Part shown: piece by piece, positions 8,096 to 15,118 of the stretch | How the letters are laid out: each line of letters starts with the position of its first letter | Position numbering within the stretch: the stretch's first letter is position 1 | DNA from: CAZXIY01 sp964640935 | GTDB taxonomy: Archaea > Thermoplasmatota > Thermoplasmata > Methanomassiliicoccales > Methanomethylophilaceae | NCBI GenBank assembly: GCA_964640935.1 | Contig: CAZXIY010000014.1 | Coordinates: 1-23,346 of the forward strand | Direction of reading: 5' to 3' | DNA length: 23,346 bases | Program-made: the position numbers and the translations under genes | Notes under the pieces: generated by a model | Database searches by the model: none | What the model was told of the DNA's origin: nothing | What the model saw: only the letters and a program-made list of their open reading frames with translations

Positions 8096-9190
8096 GTGGA
8101 CAGACTGAAGACCGACATCCTCATAGTAGGTTCAGGTCCTGCAGGTTCTACGGCGGCACGTTTTGCGGCTGAGAAAGGCGTACAGGTAACATTCATCGAG
8201 AGGAGGCCGGAGGTCGGCGTTCCGGTCAGATGCGGCGAGTTCCTTCCGTCGATAGACGAGATCGGCAATATGTTCCCGAAGGCCGGGGACATAACAGAGC
8301 TTTTCGATCTTCCCAATGAGATGAGACTGAGGGAAACAGAGGCCATCCGTCTCATAGATCCGAAAGGCAAGATCACCGATCTTCCGTTGGCAGGTTACAC
8401 TATAGATCGCGACAAATTCGATCAGTATCTTGCGGACAGGGCGGTCAAGGACGGAGCACAGCTCATAAAGCATTGTCAGTTCAATTCAATAAAGGACGGT
8501 GTGGCACAGACGTCGGCCGGCGAGATAGAGTACAAGGTGATCATCGGAGCCGACGGACCTACATCGAAGGTCGCCAAGTCGCTGGGTCTTCCCAGCAACC
8601 GGAATCCGTATCCCGCTGTCACCGCCCAGGCGAGGGGCGACTTCGACCCGTATGTGGTGATGTACTTCGGAGGCATCGCTCCCGGAGCATACAGCTGGAT
8701 TATACCCAAGAAAGGGCAAGCGAACATCGGCGTGGGATTCTCACCCAAGTTCGCGAGCGGCACGCTCGGGGAATACTTCGATGTGTTCGTGAAGAAGAAC
8801 GGATTCGATGTCATGAACAAGCTCGAGGGGAAGTTCGTCCCGTCCGAGGGACCTATTGCCAGGACGGTGTCGGGGAACGGCATGGTAGTCGGAGATGCTG
8901 CCGGGCACGTGATATCAGTCAATGGCGGGGGGATACCTCTGGCACTCATTGCAGGCCGTATCTGCGGCACTGTGGCGGGAGACAACATACTCAACGGCAG
9001 ACCGCTTAACGATTACGAGGATGCATGGCGCGATGTCATGCTGAAGCCTCTCAAGACGGCCGCGTTCAACAAGAAGCTTGCCGATATGTTCGCGTTCAGC
9101 GGCGGAGAGTGGAGAACGTCCATGTGCATGAAGATCCTCGGTCAGAGGCGCATGGCCAATCTCATCAGATGCAAACGCATCTTCCCATGA
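8096..9190 (+). CDS. Geranylgeranyl reductase-family FAD flavoprotein
   Basis: This protein belongs to the FAD-dependent geranylgeranyl reductases, which saturate the double bonds of the isoprenoid chains of archaeal membrane lipids. The 364 residues begin with a nucleotide-binding fold, ILIVGSGPAGSTAARF (GxGxxG at 12-17). They continue with an RCGEF motif where the family has its conserved cysteine-glycine-glutamate, and the second FAD motif GDAAG at 266-270 followed by a glycine-rich VNGGGIPLAL. I chose GTG at 8096 because AGGTGATC lies just before it and the next in-frame upstream codons overlap the synthase. The ATG at 8094 is out of frame and closes at once. Adjacency to the prenyl synthase supports a lipid role, although the exact substrate cannot be told. 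Confidence 0.85.
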   Translation: MDRLKTDILIVGSGPAGSTAARFAAEKGVQVTFIERRPEVGVPVRCGEFLPSIDEIGNMFPKAGDITELFDLPNEMRLRETEAIRLIDPKGKITDLPLAGYTIDRDKFDQYLADRAVKDGAQLIKHCQFNSIKDGVAQTSAGEIEYKVIIGADGPTSKVAKSLGLPSNRNPYPAVTAQARGDFDPYVVMYFGGIAPGAYSWIIPKKGQANIGVGFSPKFASGTLGEYFDVFVKKNGFDVMNKLEGKFVPSEGPIARTVSGNGMVVGDAAGHVISVNGGGIPLALIAGRICGTVAGDNILNGRPLNDYEDAWRDVMLKPLKTAAFNKKLADMFAFSGGEWRTSMCMKILGQRRMANLIRCKRIFP

Positions 9191-9652
9191 TCATTTTCTG
9201 CGATGAGATCTCATCGGCGATCCGCAAATAGGGCACTCGTCGGCCTTCTCTTTGAACCACTTGCCGCACCCTATGCATTGGTAGTTCCATTTCTCGACCT
9301 TCTTGATGCCGTTCATACCGACGGCACGGTATTGTATTCCGAGCCTGGCACAGACGTTCTGTATCGAATAATCATCCGAAAGAACGGTGCCTTCGAGATC
9401 CAATCCGAGAGCGATGACAGTGATATCGACAGGTGACAGACGACCCAGATCGCCGCTCTTTTTTGCTTCGTCCTTGACCTTTTTTACAGAGGCCCGGGTG
9501 CAGTCGGAGGTCTTCAGCATATCGCCCCAAAGATCCAGACGCGGGTCCTTGTATCTTCTGAGCTCGTCTATCACGCCCGGCGGGCACACGCTGTCCTCTT
9601 CCGGAAGGTTGTCCATGGAGAACAATGCGGAGCTGTCTAGGATCAGGACCAT
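9191..9652 (-). CDS. nob1: rRNA maturation endonuclease Nob1 (PIN domain, zinc ribbon)
   Basis: Archaeal Nob1 cleaves the 3' end of precursor 16S rRNA during small-subunit maturation. The 153-residue product begins with a PIN nuclease domain: MVLILDSSALF gives the first catalytic aspartate (D6), and the other acidic positions fit E30, D76 and D93/D94. A C-terminal zinc ribbon follows, with C126, C129, C140 and C143 in YQCIGCG...CPICG. The size and domain order match archaeal Nob1. The reading frame is open well upstream, but the start at 9652 gives the family's normal N-terminus and fits a leaderless transcript from an AT-rich box about 30 bases upstream. The gene converges on the reductase, with its stop codon immediately adjacent to the reductase stop. 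Confidence 0.9.
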   Translation of the reverse strand: MVLILDSSALFSMDNLPEEDSVCPPGVIDELRRYKDPRLDLWGDMLKTSDCTRASVKKVKDEAKKSGDLGRLSPVDITVIALGLDLEGTVLSDDYSIQNVCARLGIQYRAVGMNGIKKVEKWNYQCIGCGKWFKEKADECPICGSPMRSHRRK

Positions 9653-9676
9653 GGGTGCTAATGCACGCCATCGCAT

Positions 9677-9688
9677 ATCAATATTGAT
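9677..9688 (-). promoter_or_regulatory. Probable nob1 promoter containing a 12-base palindrome
   Basis: ATCAATATTGAT is a perfect palindrome and, read on the minus strand, contains an AT-rich TATA-like core about 25-36 bases before the nob1 start. It is best read as the TATA element; the symmetry may be incidental or may be a control site. Confidence 0.4.
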
Positions 9689-9701
9689 GAAAAGTAAGTG
9701 C

Positions 9702-9721
9702 GACGGGGCCGAGGCCCCGTC
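9702..9721 (-). terminator. GC-rich hairpin terminator after the four-helix membrane protein
   Basis: GACGGGGCC at 9702-9710 pairs perfectly with GGCCCCGTC at 9713-9721, which leaves a tight 4-base loop once the innermost pair opens. It lies 11 bases past the stop of the minus-strand gene at 9733 and is followed on that strand by a T-rich ACTTTTC, so it terminates that gene before nob1. Confidence 0.7.
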
Positions 9722-9732
9722 TGGTGAAAGGT

Positions 9733-10200
9733 TTACTGCTTGTCGAGCATCGGCAGGATTCCGCCGATAAGGATGACAACGCCGCCGACGATCATGAGCC
9801 AGACACCATACTGGGCGTTCTTGAACATGTTGTCGCCGCCGCCTACAGCCCATGTTCCCCAAACTACCGAGAAGATAATCATGAGGAGGCCGCAGATCAA
9901 GGTGATGATTCCTGCGACCTTAGGCTGGATCTTGTCAGCCGCGATCATCGGGAGCGCCGCTGCAATTATTGCAATTATTGCAAAGATCCATGCGATCAGC
10001 GGGCAATACTTCTGGAAGTCACCGGTGTTAATGTTGCCGTTGAAAGCAAAGTCCCATCCAGAGTATGACGTTGTCTGGATTATCCAGTCAAACGACCACC
10101 ATGTCAGGAACACCGAAATGATCCCTATGATCGCTCCAATCAAAATTAGAACCTGTGCGATCGACAGAGGTCCTACTTTAGCATCTGTAAATTGTCCCAT
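9733..10200 (-). CDS. Small four-helix membrane protein of unknown function
   Basis: I do not recognise a named family for this 155-residue protein. It has four hydrophobic helices at about 14-35, 67-88, 96-118 and 131-151. An extracytoplasmic-type loop after the first helix contains FLTWWSFD and a SGWDF motif. Small four-helix proteins with a tryptophan-rich end to helix 1 followed by a SGWD-like loop occur in many bacteria and archaea without assigned function. Expression signals are unusually good: AGGAGG lies seven bases before the ATG, a consensus TATA box lies further upstream, and a strong hairpin terminator follows. It therefore looks like a monocistronic, well-expressed gene. The neighbours nob1 and glnK do not suggest a role. 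It lacks a signal peptide other than helix 1. Confidence 0.8.
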   Translation of the reverse strand: MGQFTDAKVGPLSIAQVLILIGAIIGIISVFLTWWSFDWIIQTTSYSGWDFAFNGNINTGDFQKYCPLIAWIFAIIAIIAAALPMIAADKIQPKVAGIITLICGLLMIIFSVVWGTWAVGGGDNMFKNAQYGVWLMIVGGVVILIGGILPMLDKQ

Positions 10201-10246
10201 ATTTTTCCTCCTAACCTAATAGGTATAGCATGCATCTACGTCTGGG

Positions 10247-10256
10247 TATAAATATC
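10247..10256 (-). promoter_or_regulatory. TATA box for the four-helix membrane protein gene
   Basis: On the minus strand this reads GATATTTATA, close to the archaeal consensus, about 47-56 bases before the ATG. It predicts a start of transcription near 10222 and a leader of about 20 bases carrying the AGGAGG site. Confidence 0.6.
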
Positions 10257-10305
10257 TACAAGTAAAAATGTAGGACATGCTCAACTATTCGGGCATGCCC
10301 TGTCG

Positions 10306-10311
10306 AAAAAA
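10306..10311 (-). terminator. T-run terminator after glnK
   Basis: On the minus strand six thymidines begin one base after the glnK stop codon. A GGGCATGCCC palindrome at 10291-10300 follows beyond it. A T-tract this close to the stop is a plausible archaeal terminator for the amt-glnK transcript. Confidence 0.5.
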
Positions 10312-10312
10312 G

Positions 10313-10639
10313 TTACTGGCCGGATTCATTCCTTATCTTTATCGACCTCTCCACAGGCAGGACGAAGATCCTCCCGTCGCCCATATGTCCCGTCTCCGCA
10401 GCGTTCTTTATGGCAGCTATCACGTCATCGACCTTGCCGTCATCAAGGACGATCTCCAGCTTGGTCTTCTCTATCTCGTCGACGCAGAATTCCCCGACAC
10501 GTGTCGTGAACTTCAGGCCGGCCTGTTCTCCGTGCCCCCTGACATCGGTTATCGTCATTCCCTGTATGCCTGCTGCCTTCAGTGCATCCTTCACGCACTG
10601 CAGCTTCTCGGGGCGGATTATCGCCATTATCATCTTCAT
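10313..10639 (-). CDS. glnK: PII nitrogen regulatory protein, GlnK type
   Basis: GlnK is a trimeric PII protein that senses 2-oxoglutarate, ATP and ADP, and plugs the ammonium channel when nitrogen is plentiful. The 108 residues follow the PII fold: MKMIMAIIRPEKL at the start, GIQGMTITDVRGHG before the T-loop, KTKLEIVL after it, and TGHMGDGRIFVLPVE near the end, where GDG marks the nucleotide site. Alignment to E. coli GlnK puts phenylalanine at position 51 and threonine at 46, so the tyrosine that is uridylylated in bacteria is missing. Control by effector binding alone is therefore likely. It follows amt by nine bases with a GAGGTGA ribosome binding site, the classic amt-glnK pairing. Identification is secure. 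Confidence 0.93.
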   Translation of the reverse strand: MKMIMAIIRPEKLQCVKDALKAAGIQGMTITDVRGHGEQAGLKFTTRVGEFCVDEIEKTKLEIVLDDGKVDDVIAAIKNAAETGHMGDGRIFVLPVERSIKIRNESGQ

Positions 10640-10648
10640 AATTTCACC

Positions 10649-11965
10649 TCACATCGAATATGCGGGTTCTCCGTGCTCGACGGCATCCGCACCTATTATC
10701 TCCTCATCCTCTGTCAGACGGACCTTCATGAACTTCGACATGATCCATATTATAGCATATGATACTGCGAAGCAGAACACTAACGTCGCAACTACCGCAA
10801 CGATCTGTCCCGTGAACAGGTTCGTCCCGCCGTAGATCAGTCCTTCGTATCCGGCTGGCACCATGGACGGTATCGCGAATATGCCGGTCGCTATGGAACC
10901 CCATATTCCGCCTATGCCGTGCACGCCGAACACATCCAATGCGTCGTCCAGGCCTGACTTCTTACGCATGAATATAACGCCGAAGTAGCACAGAGCTCCG
11001 CCGATCGCACCTATTATGAGAGCTTCGGACGGTCCGACGTATCCCGCGCACGGGGTTATCGCGACCAGTCCGGCAACACCTCCGGCGATCAGACCCAGCA
11101 CTCCGAAACGTCCTACCTGGATGTACTGTATCACACCCCATACTATCATCGCCGTAGCGGACGATATCATGGTGACGACGATCGCGTTGACCGCAATTCC
11201 GTCGGCAGCAAGGCCGGACCCGCCGTTGAAGCCGATCCATCCGAACCAGAGCAGTGCGAATCCCAGGAACGCCATCGGTATGTTGTGGGCCCTGTTCTTC
11301 ACAGTGTGCTCGCCGCGTCTTCCTGCGAACAGGACCAACGCAAGCCCTGTCGTTGCCGCGCAGATATGGACGACCGTCCCTCCTGCGAAATCCAGCACAG
11401 TCAGGAACTGATCGAACATACCGCCGCCCCAGACCCAGTGTGCCATCGGGGCATACACCAATATTGACCATATGGCCATGAATAGAGCGATCGCGTTGAA
11501 TCTGATCCTCTCTATGCATGCTCCGAGGACTATTCCGGCCGTTATCAGAGCGAACATCATCTGGAACAGCATGAATTCCATCGCGGGAATCGTGGCCCCG
11601 TCGGCTATCGTGTCGAAGCTCACTCCGTGAAGCATTATGTAGTCCAGGTTGCCGATTATCCCGTTCACATCGGTACCGAATGCCAATGTGTATCCGATCA
11701 CGGCCCAGGACACGGTCATTATGCCCATGACTATGCATGTCTGCGCCATAACGGACGTCATACTCTGCTTTCTGAGCATGCCGCCGTAGAACAGCGCCAC
11801 GCCAGGCGTCATAATGAATACCAGTGCGCTGCACACCAGGATCCAGGCTATATCGCCGCTATTCTCCGATGTCACCGGAGAGTCGGCGTTGACCCCCGGA
11901 GCAAGAACGATGATCACTGCGAATACGGTCAGTAGCGCAATGCTCACCTTTGTCATCATCTTCAT
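10649..11965 (-). CDS. amt: Ammonium transporter Amt
   Basis: This is a trimeric membrane channel of the Amt/Mep/Rh family for ammonium uptake. The 438-residue product starts with a signal-like hydrophobic segment (residues 7-22, ending VNA-DSP), then about eleven helices. The twin pore histidines are visible as H200 in DFAGGTVVHI and H349 in DVFGVHGIGG. Other family motifs are TPGVALFYGGMLR, WFGWIGFNGGS and the C-terminal EHGEPAY end that contacts GlnK. Of several in-frame starts I chose 11965, because GGAGATGA lies just before it and it gives a normal signal sequence; 12010 would add 15 polar residues and fall within the upstream palindrome. GlnK follows directly, so channel and regulator are co-expressed. 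Confidence 0.95.
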   Translation of the reverse strand: MKMMTKVSIALLTVFAVIIVLAPGVNADSPVTSENSGDIAWILVCSALVFIMTPGVALFYGGMLRKQSMTSVMAQTCIVMGIMTVSWAVIGYTLAFGTDVNGIIGNLDYIMLHGVSFDTIADGATIPAMEFMLFQMMFALITAGIVLGACIERIRFNAIALFMAIWSILVYAPMAHWVWGGGMFDQFLTVLDFAGGTVVHICAATTGLALVLFAGRRGEHTVKNRAHNIPMAFLGFALLWFGWIGFNGGSGLAADGIAVNAIVVTMISSATAMIVWGVIQYIQVGRFGVLGLIAGGVAGLVAITPCAGYVGPSEALIIGAIGGALCYFGVIFMRKKSGLDDALDVFGVHGIGGIWGSIATGIFAIPSMVPAGYEGLIYGGTNLFTGQIVAVVATLVFCFAVSYAIIWIMSKFMKVRLTEDEEIIGADAVEHGEPAYSM

Positions 11966-12000
11966 CAAATCATCTCCGTTCATCTGTGTTTGACAGAATA

Positions 12001-12020
12001 AATTAGACAAATGTCTAATT
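12001..12020 (-). promoter_or_regulatory. Perfect 9+9 inverted repeat at the amt promoter, candidate nitrogen operator
   Basis: AATTAGACA at 12001-12009 is the exact reverse complement of TGTCTAATT at 12012-12020, separated by two bases. On the minus strand it lies immediately downstream of TATA-like sequence (CATATAC near 12021-12027, AATAAATTT near 12029-12037). It would overlap or precede the transcription start, a classic repressor position. It does not match the GGAA-N6-TTCC or GGTA-N6-TACC operators I associate with NrpR in Methanococcus and Methanosarcina. A function as nitrogen-dependent operator is inferred from its position before amt-glnK. Confidence 0.6.
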
Positions 12021-12150
12021 GTATATGAAATTTATTGAGTGAATGAATTACTATATGATTAAAACATCAACAAACGCTCTTAAATTATTCAAAAATAGCA
12101 ATCATGTGAACGAAATATATCGCTCACGCTATCGCAGATCGCGGATCTTA

Positions 12151-12177
12151 CATAAGAATGAAAAATGAAAATAAAAG
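12151..12177 (-). terminator. T-rich terminator region after the gapped gene
   Basis: On the minus strand the 15-41 bases after the stop at 12192 read as a T-rich tract with several runs of three to five thymidines. AGATC/GATCT, a short perfect stem at 12136-12148, lies further on. Together they suggest the end of the transcript. Confidence 0.45.
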
Positions 12178-12191
12178 GAGGGTGAGAGAGA

Positions 12192-12644
12192 TCACTCTTC
12201 GGTGATCTTCCCCAGCTTCTCCTGCATTATGGANNNNNNNNNNNNNNNNNNNNNNNNNNNNNNNNNNNNNNNNNNNNNNNNNNNNNNNNNNNNNNNNNNN
12301 NNNNNNNNNNNNNNNNNNNNNNNNNNNNNNNNNGGATCGTTCACGTACTCCCAGAACTCCTTCTTGGATGCCCCGTCCTCCTGGAACAGGAGCATCGCGG
12401 TGAGGATCGGCGGGAAGTTCCATTTATCGGATATCTCCATCATGGTCTTCCCTTTCTTCCATTCCTTCAGCAGGCGCGGTGCGTTCTGTTTCACGACGTA
12501 GAATCTCTTCTTCACGTCCCTGCTGGTCTTCTGTGTGTAAAGGGTCTTGACCAGTCTCTGGTCATAGCCCTCGCAGCATAGCCTGTCGATATCCTTGGGA
12601 GTTCTCAGGCCGTTGTAAAGTGATTTGTATTCTTCGTATTCCAT
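12192..12644 (-). CDS. Gene broken by assembly gap, resembles archaeal CDIN1/TPD-domain protein
   Basis: Only 103 N-terminal residues and 13 C-terminal residues are known, because 100 N bases interrupt the gene. The N-terminal part is charged and helical, with a helix-turn-helix-like stretch around GKTMMEISDKWNFPPILTAML and then EFWEYVNDP. This resembles the N-terminal region of CDIN1 (C15orf41) relatives, which in archaea carry a C-terminal TPD nuclease-like domain. The end (MQEKLGKITEE) does not obviously match that domain. A gap of exactly 100 N usually means unknown length, so the two parts may not even be in the same frame or gene. Start 12644 follows AGGTCATC. The 12-base spacing to the flavoprotein gene suggests one transcript. 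The family call is tentative. Confidence 0.45.
   Translation of the reverse strand: MEYEEYKSLYNGLRTPKDIDRLCCEGYDQRLVKTLYTQKTSRDVKKRFYVVKQNAPRLLKEWKKGKTMMEISDKWNFPPILTAMLLFQEDGASKKEFWEYVNDXXXXXXXXXXXXXXXXXXXXXXXXXXXXXXXXXXSIMQEKLGKITEE
12234..12333. other. Assembly gap of 100 N
   Basis: Exactly 100 undetermined bases lie here, the placeholder commonly used for a gap of unknown length. Sequence on the two sides may be further apart than shown, and anything could be missing. Confidence 0.98.
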
Positions 12645-12656
12645 CTGATGACCTTT

Positions 12657-14006
12657 TTACAGTTTATTGCAGAGATCGTCGACGGCCATGAGGACAACAT
12701 CCCTTACCATCGATGTCGGCGGGCAGTATGCGTTCTCGGAACGGAAGGAGAAATCCTCCGCTGTCACGCCGTCTATTATGGCGGATGTGAGCCAGTCTAT
12801 GCGTCCCGTCGCATCCTCTCCGGCTATTATCTGAGCTCCGACTATCCTGTGCGAATATGCGTCTGCGAGCACCTTGACGACGAGCTGTTTCCCGTCCGGG
12901 TAGTATCTCGCTCTTGTGAAACCGGTAGCTTTGCCTTCGACAGTCCTGATGCCGTACCATGCCGCAAGTCCCTGCGAAAGACCGGTACCGGCTATGTGTA
13001 TATCGCCTATGACGCTGACCCACGGGCTCGCGACCGGGCCCGCAAGCCTGTTCGCTCCTGCGGCGTTAGCTCCGGCGACGAGTCCCTCCCTGACGGCGGA
13101 CGAGCCGAGCTGGCTCATCGTAGGTCCGGGCATGACCGCCGACTGGCATTGTACAAGGTCGCCTGCAAGGTAAATGTCGCTGACAAGTCTTCCTCTTCTG
13201 TATGGCTGCATGGTCGGAGCGACCGCGACGGCCCCGAGCTGTCCTATGTCCAATCCGAGCATCTTGGGAATCGTAAGGTTGGCGCGGACGCCGGTGGCGA
13301 ATATGACCATCTCGCATCCGTAATCCTTGCCGTTGGCCGTGACGCCCTCGACGCGGTCGGTGCCTTTGACCGCCTGCACCGGGGCCTTCAATATGAACTC
13401 GATCCCGAGCGACTCGAGATACTTCTGTATCGGTTCTGCCATGTCCCTGTCTGCAATGCGGGGTATGACCTGATCCATCATCTCTATGACGACGACCTTC
13501 TTTCCGACGTTCCTGAGGGCAAGGGCCATTTCGAGTCCGATGACCCCGGCTCCGCAAATGGCCACGGTCTTCGTGTCCTTCAGAGCCTTCTGTATGGCCT
13601 TGCCGTCGTTTATCGTCCTTACGACGAACACGCCCTTCAGTCCCGTCCCCTCGATCGGAGGTACGAAAACCGTTCCTCCGGTGGCGACGACGAGCGAGTC
13701 GTATGCGTATGTCTTGTCGGCTGCGGTGACCGTTTTCTTATCGCCGTCGACGGCCGTGACGCTTGTCTTCGTGAAGACCTTTATGCCTCTCTCCTTCTCG
13801 TAGAAGGCGGCATCGTGCATCACGATGTTGTCCCATTTCGTCCTTCCCTCGATCACCCAGGGGATGACACAGGGCGAGTAGGCGATGTGCTCATCTTCGG
13901 TGAATACCGTGACGTTCGCGGCAGGGTCGTTCCTTTTCGCGGCAGACGCTGCAGTCATTCCCGCGGCACCCGATCCGATGACGATGATGTTCTTAGCCAT
14001 AGGCAT
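12657..14006 (-). CDS. CoA-disulfide reductase / NADH oxidase-family flavoprotein
   Basis: This is a pyridine nucleotide-disulfide oxidoreductase of the CoA-disulfide reductase/NADH oxidase group, which uses NAD(P)H and FAD to reduce CoA disulfide, polysulfide or oxygen. The 449 residues have an FAD fold at the start (GSGAAG, 11-16), the single active cysteine C46 in AYSPCVIPW, an NAD(P) fold (GAGVIG, 152-157) and a C-terminal dimer domain ending in AYCPPTSM. That last motif normally has alanine or proline where C428 stands, so there is an extra cysteine near the dimer interface. A start at 14000 is also possible; AGGACAGGT serves either. In a strict anaerobe thiol or oxidative-stress protection is likely, but the substrate is not determined by sequence. 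Confidence 0.85.
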   Translation of the reverse strand: MPMAKNIIVIGSGAAGMTAASAAKRNDPAANVTVFTEDEHIAYSPCVIPWVIEGRTKWDNIVMHDAAFYEKERGIKVFTKTSVTAVDGDKKTVTAADKTYAYDSLVVATGGTVFVPPIEGTGLKGVFVVRTINDGKAIQKALKDTKTVAICGAGVIGLEMALALRNVGKKVVVIEMMDQVIPRIADRDMAEPIQKYLESLGIEFILKAPVQAVKGTDRVEGVTANGKDYGCEMVIFATGVRANLTIPKMLGLDIGQLGAVAVAPTMQPYRRGRLVSDIYLAGDLVQCQSAVMPGPTMSQLGSSAVREGLVAGANAAGANRLAGPVASPWVSVIGDIHIAGTGLSQGLAAWYGIRTVEGKATGFTRARYYPDGKQLVVKVLADAYSHRIVGAQIIAGEDATGRIDWLTSAIIDGVTAEDFSFRSENAYCPPTSMVRDVVLMAVDDLCNKL

Positions 14007-14032
14007 ACCTGTCCTGTGTGATTCTGCGATGG

Positions 14033-14041
14033 CATATTAAG
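14033..14041 (-). promoter_or_regulatory. TATA-like box for the CoA-disulfide reductase gene
   Basis: On the minus strand this reads CTTAATATG, 27-35 bases before the ATG at 14006, which predicts a very short leader. It faces away from the RaSEA promoter 40 bases off, so the two genes are divergent. Confidence 0.45.
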
Positions 14042-14077
14042 GTTTCCCGCGTCGCGCGTGTGCGTTGTCGGAGGCGG

Positions 14078-14087
14078 TAATATTATA
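14078..14087 (+). promoter_or_regulatory. TATA box for the RaSEA gene
   Basis: TAATATTATA ends 31 bases before the ATG at 14118. Because it lies inside the longer open frame that begins at 14058, it argues that translation starts at 14118, with a leader of about ten bases. Confidence 0.5.
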
Positions 14088-14117
14088 GCCGACCCTGCTA
14101 TTGGAGAATCCGATCTG

Positions 14118-15113
14118 ATGATTAGGGAAAAGAGATCGCCAGACGAGCTCGAAGCGCTTTGGAAGGAGAAGGACATGGTGGACGGCCAGGTGTCGGACGC
14201 CATGGTCATGATCATGCGCACCAACGGATGCGTATGGGCGAAGACCGGCGGATGCACCATGTGCGGATACCGGGCGGCTTCGCTCACCGATGTGACATCC
14301 GACGATCTGAGAGGTCAGTTGGCCCAGGCCCTCGCGAAGTACAAGGGCGAGCCTTTCGTAAAGATATACACGTCCGGGAGTTTCCTGGACGAGAATGAGG
14401 TTCCGGCGGACGTCAGGGACGAGATATTCGACGCATTCTCCGGATGCAAACGCATACTGTTCGAGAGCCGTCCGGAGTTCGTCACCAAAGATGTCATGTC
14501 CACGGTCCCGAGTTCTGTAACGCTCGCTCTGGGTCTGGAGAGTTCTGATCCGGAGATCATGAGTGTCAGCATAAACAAAGGATTCACGCCGGAACAGGCC
14601 AAGGCCGCCGGTGTTCTGACAAAGGATCTGGGTCTTTCCGTACGCACATATCTGCTGCTCAAGCCGCTGTATGTGCAGGAAAGGGCGGCGATAGACAGTA
14701 CTGTCAGATCGGTAAGATATTCGGACCCGTTCTCGGACGAGATATCGATCAACCCGGTGAACGTCCAGAAGGGGACGTACGTCGAGAGGATATGGAGACG
14801 CGGCGACTACAGACCGCCATGGATATGGTCTCTGATAGAGGTATTGAAAGAATGTGCTGGCACAGTGAATGCCCGCCTGATGTCGTCGCCTTCCGGCGGC
14901 GGATCGCAGAGGGGCGTTCACAACTGCGGCGTTTGCGACAGGGCAGCCCTGGACGCGGTCGAGAAGTTCTCCCTGACCCAAGATCCAAAGGACCTGGATG
15001 TGAAGTGCCAGTGCATAGATGAGTGGAAACGTTACATGGATTCGGAGCTGATGCTCGGGACGGCCGCCGACCTGCAGAGAGGTTTCGACGGCGACCTGTC
15101 GATAAAGAAGTGA
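14118..15113 (+). CDS. Archaeosine radical SAM enzyme, RaSEA type
   Basis: RaSEA completes archaeosine at position 15 of tRNA: ArcS first attaches lysine to preQ0 in the tRNA, and this radical SAM enzyme converts the adduct to archaeosine. In the 331 residues the iron-sulfur motif is C38-x7-C46-x2-C49 (GCVWAKTGGCTMCGYR), a spacing wider than the standard CxxxCxxC and typical of this group. KIYTSGSFLDENEV and LALGLESSDPEIM are further conserved blocks of the Elp3/MiaB-like radical SAM fold. A cysteine-rich end (HNCGVCD...KCQC) may bind metal. The start at 14118 is chosen over 14058 because a TATA box lies between them. A small DUF5611-like gene follows after five bases. An ArcS gene is not in the window. 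Confidence 0.85.
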   Translation: MIREKRSPDELEALWKEKDMVDGQVSDAMVMIMRTNGCVWAKTGGCTMCGYRAASLTDVTSDDLRGQLAQALAKYKGEPFVKIYTSGSFLDENEVPADVRDEIFDAFSGCKRILFESRPEFVTKDVMSTVPSSVTLALGLESSDPEIMSVSINKGFTPEQAKAAGVLTKDLGLSVRTYLLLKPLYVQERAAIDSTVRSVRYSDPFSDEISINPVNVQKGTYVERIWRRGDYRPPWIWSLIEVLKECAGTVNARLMSSPSGGGSQRGVHNCGVCDRAALDAVEKFSLTQDPKDLDVKCQCIDEWKRYMDSELMLGTAADLQRGFDGDLSIKK

Positions 15114-15118
15114 GACAG

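Noticed and set aside
9961..9983. Tandem repeats of a 9-base TGCAATTAT unit
   Set aside because: They encode an isoleucine- and alanine-rich membrane helix of the small membrane protein, so coding bias explains them.
10291..10300. GGGCATGCCC palindrome between the amt-glnK unit and the membrane protein gene
   Set aside because: It lies beyond the T-run that should already end the glnK transcript, and upstream of the TATA box of the next gene; a ten-base palindrome alone is not enough for an operator call.
12202..12501. A plus-strand ORF running through the run of N
   Set aside because: It is open only because N bases cannot create stops, and it lies opposite the minus-strand gene.
12648..14021. 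A 457-residue plus-strand ORF opposite the flavoprotein gene
   Set aside because: It is the mirror of a well-supported minus-strand gene, with an arginine-, aspartate- and histidine-rich composition and no family motif.
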